A stretch of 64,000 nucleotides of DNA. Origin: Prorocentrum cordatum (lineage: Eukaryota; Sar; Dinophyceae; Prorocentrales; Prorocentraceae). A program made the position numbers and the translations under genes. The notes beneath the pieces are model-generated. The model searched no databases. It was given only the letters and a program-made list of their open reading frames with translations, and had not been told where the DNA came from. The stretch lies in assembly GCA_963575745.1 (NCBI GenBank), contig CAUYUJ010022548.1:140864-204863 (forward strand). The letters are read 5' to 3'. Positions 59,755 through 64,000 of this stretch are shown here, in pieces; positions within the stretch are counted from its first letter, which is position 1, and the number at the start of each line of letters is the position of its first letter.

Positions 59755-59840
59755 GAGGGGGTCCTGGAGCGGGCGGCCGTGCCGGTGGTGACCGTGAGCT
59801 ACGAGGCGGGCGAGGAGCTGAAGAGGCCGCCGCCGCCGCC
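59755..59840 (+). CDS. Exon-like island, unknown protein
   Basis: After GGCGCGAG (AG at 59753-59754) a frame reads EGVLERAAVPVVTVSYEAGE and then a Pro-rich end. The beta-strand-like PVVTVSYEAGEEL segment is protein-like and unlike adjacent repeats. The 3' end is not fixed. Family not recognised. Confidence 0.3.
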
Positions 59841-59873
59841 TCGCCCAGGGGTGCGGACGCGGGCCATCCGCAG

Positions 59874-59928
59874 GAGAAGATCGGCAGCGGCGTGCGATGC
59901 AGGACACGGAGGGAGGACCAGGGGCTCC
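59874..59928 (+). CDS. Short exon candidate with consensus splice sites
   Basis: Bounded by CATCCGCAG|G (AG at 59872-59873) and a textbook donor GTAAGT (59929-59934). Encodes EKIGSGVRCRTRREDQGL plus one base. It lies 30-40 bp after the previous island, which is short for an intron, so the two could be alternative parts of one exon region. Confidence 0.3.
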
Positions 59929-60079
59929 GTAAGTTCCGGCCGAGGTGCGACGCAGGAGAGAAGGGCGAGACCCGAGAAGGGGCATGTTTCTATCAGGTGG
60001 GTGTCTGTTGTGCTTGCACGACCACCTGAATCTAGCGTTACCGTGTTACAGGGCCACGTTTAAGGGGGGGGGGGTGCGA

Positions 60080-60290
60080 AATGCTCCAGGGGGAAGGCGC
60101 ATCGAGCCCCCATCCGCCAAAACATCGCCGAGATGGGCCCGAGGGCCCTTCCCCGCCCGGGCGCGTGCTGCTGTCGCCATCGGGGGCCTCTTGCCGATCA
60201 GTCGGCGATGTATCGCCGATGCCAGCTCTGAAGCGATGTATCGCCGATTCCAGCTTGATGCGTCCCCCTACCCCCCTGAGCCCCCTCGAG
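60080..60290 (+). repeat. Dispersed repeat family V copy 4
   Basis: GGCGCATCGAGCCCCCATCC, CATCGCCGAGATGGGCCC, TCGGCGATGTATCGCCGATG and a second GCGATGTATCGCCGATTCC. Confidence 0.5.
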
Positions 60291-60566
60291 GCCCTCAGGA
60301 GAAACGTCGGCTGGGGGCGCAAGCTTACCGATTGGCTCCCAGGTTCCAATCGACGCTGGGCGCCTGTCTGCTTAAGGTGTCGAGCGGTTCTCCCTCCCTT
60401 CCCTCTTCAAGGGGGCGGTTGGGAGCCCAGTCTGCAACCATCTCCTCTGACCGATGGGTGCGCCCCGCCTCTCGAGCAGCCGCCGCGGGCTGCGCTCCGC
60501 CCCAGCAACCGTCGGGCCCTGCGATGGCCGCCCGGGGGGCGGCGAATCTAGGCCTCGTATACGTAG

Positions 60567-60754
60567 ATGGGGTCGGAGGATCGCGCCGCATCGCCGATGC
60601 ATCACCGATGCTGCTCGATGTGGACCCCGACTTGCTTCACGTCGACGTCGCCAATGCCTCGCCGACGCCGACGATGCATCGCCAGTGCATCGCCGATGTA
60701 TCGGCGATGCGGCGCGATCCTCCGACCCCATCTTCTCCGACCCCATCTAGGAGG
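60567..60754 (+). mobile_element. Foldback family D copy D3
   Basis: TAGATGGGGTCGGAGGATCG at the left and CGATCCTCCGACCCCATC then TTCTCCGACCCCATCTA at the right; core CGATGTGGACCCCGACTTGC. The clearest TIRs of the family. Confidence 0.82.
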
Positions 60755-61059
60755 CCTCTAGCAAAGCACTGCGATTTCTGCCCTGGACTCAGCGCGTGTG
60801 CAGTGCAACATGCACGCTGCTAGCACGGCTACTTGAGGCCGCCCAGCCGCGGAAACCCCTTCAAGCTTCGAGCACTCAGATGCTTCTTGTGCAAATAGTG
60901 CATGGTGGCACCTGGAGCTGCATTCTTTGCCACGGCAACTCTAGTCTGGACGTCGGCGTTCTCGAGTGACGCCGCCTGGTCTCCTCCAATTTTCTCGCAC
61001 GGGTCTCCTCATCGCGTCTTGAAATTCCTTTCCGCTCTCAGCCAGTTTTGTTCGCAGCG
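60755..61059. other. No gene supported
   Basis: Lower-GC sequence; nothing recognised apart from a TCTAGTCTGGACGTC phrase. Confidence 0.3.
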
Positions 61060-61671
61060 TCACGGTGGTGTAGTGGCGTTCCTGGTGTAATAGCTCCCAC
61101 GTTGCTTCTCTACAGCAATGTAATAGCTCCCACTTTCTGCCCAATATGCGTTCAACTCCGCTGTCAACTCATGGACAACAACCCGCAATGAGAAGTCGTC
61201 CGTGTAGAACGTGATCATGCCATCGGTGTGAGCGCTCAATATTGGCACTGCTTGGCACGCTGCTCCCGTAGTCTCGACGATGCGTTCGTATATGTCGTAA
61301 TCGCCGATCTCCTCTGGCTGCACGTCGGACGAAAATCCCGTAGACTTAGCCATTGGTATGTACTCTTTGTCGGGTATTGGAACCTATACATTACCAGTGG
61401 CGGGCTGTTTTTCAATCCCAGGATTTTTTGAGGGTCGAGGACGATGTCGGGGTGGTGTGGTGTATACGTGTTTCCCCGCTTTCTTGGGGAAGCAACGAAA
61501 AATGTAACTACACACCAGGATCCCGCATACACCAGGATCCGCTGTATTGCTTGCCAGTCTCAGGGCAGGCCCGGAACACGCGTCGGTGTATATAGAGTTC
61601 GGTTCCCTACTTTGGGCCACTGCCACTGCATGTTTGCCTCGTCGCTTGGTGAGGAAGAGAACGGCTTTCAA
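61060..61671 (-). pseudogene. Stop-interrupted coding-like region
   Basis: The minus-strand frame from 61671 runs to a TAG near 61384-61386 and then resumes in the same frame (VPIPDKEYIPMAKSTGF) to 61060, giving about 200 codons with one internal stop. Protein-like features include YTDAC at about 61590 (possible RNase H-type strand), GVCGILVC and, further on, DYDIYERIVETTGA and HELTAELNAYWAE. Base composition is lower in GC than the flanks, as in the region at 4.8-8.5 kb. The last 97 codons start with an ATG at 61353 and could be read as a small intact gene, but the smooth continuation upstream argues for a broken longer one. No confident family. Confidence 0.4.
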
Positions 61672-61784
61672 GTGCTACCGGCATTCGCGTTACGACGGTG
61701 GTTCTTGAATCATGCGGCCCGCTCCCATCTTCTCCCTCCCCCCCCCCAAAAAAAAAATGTTCGCCTCGTCGCTGAAACGAGTGC

Positions 61785-61787
61785 GCA

Positions 61788-61818
<31 letters not shown>

Positions 61819-61822
61819 TCCG
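61785..61822. repeat. (TC)n microsatellite
   Basis: CTCT tract of about 35 bp. Confidence 0.9.
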
Positions 61823-61978
61823 GGGCAGCACCTGCTGCCGGCTCGCGGTCCGGCTCTGCAGCTCCGCGGCCCGACCCCGGAGCGGCATGTTCGCCAGGTC
61901 GTTGGCGCCAGGAGCTGCAGCGCCGTCCGGCAGCCGCCGTCGGACCTGGCACCGCCTCCGCGCGTGCCAGAACGAGTG

Positions 61979-62128
61979 TGAAGTCGGACGGGGGGGAAAT
62001 TCCCAAATAGTTGAAACATAGTTGTGGGACCATGTTTGTCCCTATGTTTGAGCATGTTCGGTGTAGTTTTGGGGGTATTTTCAATTTTTCGCCCATCACC
62101 CACCTGTAGGGGGGCAGGCTCGATTCAA
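61979..62128 (+). mobile_element. MITE family A copy A9, most diverged
   Basis: Left end TGAAGTCGGACGGGGGG, right end GTAGGGGGGCAGGCTCGATTC; core CCAAATAGTTGAAACATAG and TTTTTCGCCCATCACCC recall A7. Flanks AACGAGTG (61971-61978) and AATGAGTG (62129-62136) match at 7 of 8, the difference being a CG-to-TG change. Confidence 0.78.
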
Positions 62129-62149
62129 AATGAGTGTGTGGGCGAGCCC

Positions 62150-62460
62150 CACCAGATAGGTTACACAACGTGGATCGCACCACATAGATTGTACCACGTC
62201 GATTGATCCACGTAGATTGAGCATTGCATCTTGCATATCATCCATTGGACGACGTAGTTCGTACGACGTAGATTGCACCGCATGGGCTGTGTTACGCATA
62301 TTGCACCACGTAGTTACCCTCACATATGTAGCACCACATATAGTGCACTTCAGACATTGCACCACGTATACTGCTCCCCACAAGCTGCACCACGCAGGTT
62401 ACCCCACATCCGCTGCGTCACCACAACGATTGCGTCACATATAGCTCATAACATAGAGTG
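62150..62460 (+). repeat. GCACCACGTAGATT minisatellite (about 20-21 bp)
   Basis: About 14 loose units such as GTACCACGTCGATTGATCCA, GCACCACGTAGTTACCCTCA and GCACCACGTATACTGCTCCC. Confidence 0.8.
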
Positions 62461-62483
62461 CGTGTATTTGTTTATTATGTTTA

Positions 62484-62520
62484 CATATATACATATATAT
62501 ATATATATATATACATATGT
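62484..62520. repeat. (TA)n microsatellite
   Basis: ACATATATATATATATAT-type tract flanked by ACATATG units. Confidence 0.9.
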
Positions 62521-62599
62521 ACACAGTTGCCTGTGGCAAGTCCCGACACCGTGTCAGCCCAGCATTATGGCTTGGGACTGTTTGGGTGTGGGGGGGGGC

Positions 62600-62800
62600 G
62601 TGATGAGGATGAGGGTGAGGATGAGGTTGACGATGGTGTTGTCGTTGATGAGGATGATAATGACCATGATGATGACGACGATGATGATGATGATGATGAC
62701 GACGATTACGGTGATGATGCTGATGATTATGATGGTGATGATGATGATGAGGAGGAGGAGGAGGAGGAGAAGGACGAAGGGGTGAGGAGGAGGAGGAGGC
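62600..62800 (+). repeat. (GAT)n then (GGA)n microsatellite
   Basis: GATGAGGAT and GATGAT units to about 62750, then GGAGGA to 62800. Confidence 0.9.
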
Positions 62801-62849
62801 AGAGGAATACCGTCACGTGTGTCACCTTTCGTCTTCACTATCTGAGGAG

Positions 62850-63430
62850 CTCTCATGGAACTCGTTTGGGCCGTCTTGGGGCTGTCGTGGCTCCTGTGAG
62901 GCAGTCTTGGGGGTCCCTTGGGGCCCTCGTGGGCCGTCTTGGGACCATCTGACGTTGTCTTGGGGCTATCGGGGGCCGTCTTGGGGCCCTCTTGGCCGTA
63001 TGGTGGGTGTCTGGGGGCCGTCGTGGGGCCGTCTTGGACAATCGGAAGGCCTTCTAAGGCCGTGATGGGTCCCACGGGAGGCCTTTTTGGGCCGTCTTGG
63101 GGCCGTCTTGAATGTCCCTTGGGCCATCCTGGGGCCTCTTGAGCCCTCTTGGGGGCCTCTTGGGCCGTCGTGGGGCCATTATGGAGGCTTCCTTGCGCCG
63201 TCTTCAGCTGACGAAAGCCCGAAAAGGTGAGAATGCGAACATCTGTCAGAAACACAAGGGGAGTCATTGACTGGCTTCTTCGGGCCCTGTTGGAGGTCCT
63301 CTTGTGGCCCTTTTGGGCCCTCTTGGAAGCATCTTGGGCCGTCTTGAGGCCATCTTGGACCGACTTCGATGCATGTTGGGCCATCTTGGTGTCCTTGGTT
63401 GCCTGCATGGGCCGTCTTGGAAGCTCGGAA
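62850..63430 (+). repeat. CTTGGGGCC-type degenerate minisatellite
   Basis: TGGGCCGTCTTGGGGCTGTC, GGGGGCCGTCTTGGGGCCCT and similar phrases at 18-24-bp spacing, with a unique interruption at 63195-63270. Confidence 0.75.
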
Positions 63431-63664
63431 CACAGATCCATCGTTTTTCTTCAGACGTTGTGGCATCGGGAGCGCGGACCCATGATTGTTTTACGAGGGA
63501 TCGTGGCCTGATGGGGGCGATGCATGTGGGGAGATGTTGGTGGGGGGAGGGGCCCCTGCCACGCCTAAACGTGCACAAGGTGCGGTGGCGGACATCTTGG
63601 TTTACGAGGCCCAAGGCCCAGGGCCCGACAGCGCATGGTGCGACTGGGGGCCCGGGCCCGTCCT
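63431..63664. other. Spacer between opposite-facing minisatellites
   Basis: Unique-looking sequence; the gene-like frames are short. It separates the forward block (ending 63430) from the reversed block (starting 63665). Confidence 0.4.
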
Positions 63665-64000
63665 TTAAGGCTTTCGGGACGTCCCAAGAGGTGCCTCAGA
63701 CGGCCCAAGAGGCTTCCCGGACGTCCCACAAGGCTTCCGGGACGTCCCGAGTTGCTGACATTGTGTCCAAGACGCCCTTGATGGCCTCAGGGTGGGCCAA
63801 AACGCCCCCAGGATGCTCGACGAGAGCTTCCAGAAGCCCAAAACGCCCTCAAGACGCTCCAAGACGATTGCCAGAGGCATTCCAGAAGGCCCCAAGAGGC
63901 AAACATCAGCGCCTCCAGGCGGCCCTCGGGGCCGCCAAGACGATCAAAGATGCCCTCCAGATGGTCCAGGCAGCTCAATATAGCCCCAAGAGAGCTCTCG
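63665..64000 (-). repeat. CTTGGGGCC-type minisatellite, reverse orientation
   Basis: CCAAGAGGCTTCCCGGACG, GCCCAAAACGCCCTCAAGAC and GGCCCCAAGAGGCAAACATC are reverse complements of the forward-block phrases. Continues past the window end. Confidence 0.7.

Noticed and set aside
1-64000. Spliced-leader relic, tRNA and rRNA genes
   Set aside because: No convincing match was seen by eye. B-box-like GGTTCGA strings (for example near 30903 and 41490) lack a plausible cloverleaf around them.

Overview
This 64 kb window looks like nuclear DNA of a dinoflagellate, probably a core (photosynthetic) one. That is an inference from four things: GC-rich sequence dominated by simple repeats; very sparse genes broken by multi-kilobase introns; an intron with a GC-AG boundary; and a decayed LINE-type retrotransposon plus an exostosin-like glycosyltransferase of kinds I associate with dinoflagellate genomes. 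I saw no bacterial operon, rRNA, tRNA or CRISPR array, and no recognisable copy of the dinoflagellate spliced-leader relic. A 100-N assembly gap lies at 3901-4000.

Layout. 1-3.4 kb: a frameshifted LINE-like element (endonuclease, reverse transcriptase remnant, zinc-binding segment, RNase H). 4.8-8.5 kb, minus strand: a long unrecognised coding-like region broken by isolated stops and frameshifts. 10.4-11.25 kb: an 83-bp satellite. 11.4-20.6 kb, plus strand: the only gene I can assemble with confidence, an exostosin-like glycosyltransferase with at least three exons (11427-12147, 16310-16505, 20490-20624) and introns packed with repeats. 20.6-64 kb is almost entirely repeats: microsatellites, minisatellites, larger tandem arrays and many short inverted-repeat elements, with a few exon-like islands (24.54, 31.52, 32.66, 37.0, 59.8 kb), a Pro/Gln-rich open frame at 40.5 kb, a possible retroelement tail at 41.3 kb and a stop-interrupted frame at 61.1-61.7 kb.

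The main result is the set of short dispersed elements with terminal inverted repeats (TIRs), defined here only by comparing copies inside the window. Family A (nine copies, about 140-170 bp, TIR core TCGGGCCTGTCC) is flanked by 8-bp target-site duplications in eight copies, two of them perfect (GACTAGCA, CCCTCGCA), so it behaves as a non-autonomous DNA transposon (MITE) of a superfamily making 8-bp duplications. Family E carries a (TCC)n microsatellite between its TIRs, with 5-bp duplications. Families B, C, D, F, G, I, J, K, L, M, O, R, U and V recur two to five times, and several are nested in one another (A in T, H in I, J inside a 74-bp satellite, G joined to B).

The glycosyltransferase would act in the secretory pathway. 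Nothing links the other gene fragments into a pathway. Family boundaries, exon ends and functional calls rest on reading the sequence by eye; no search was run.
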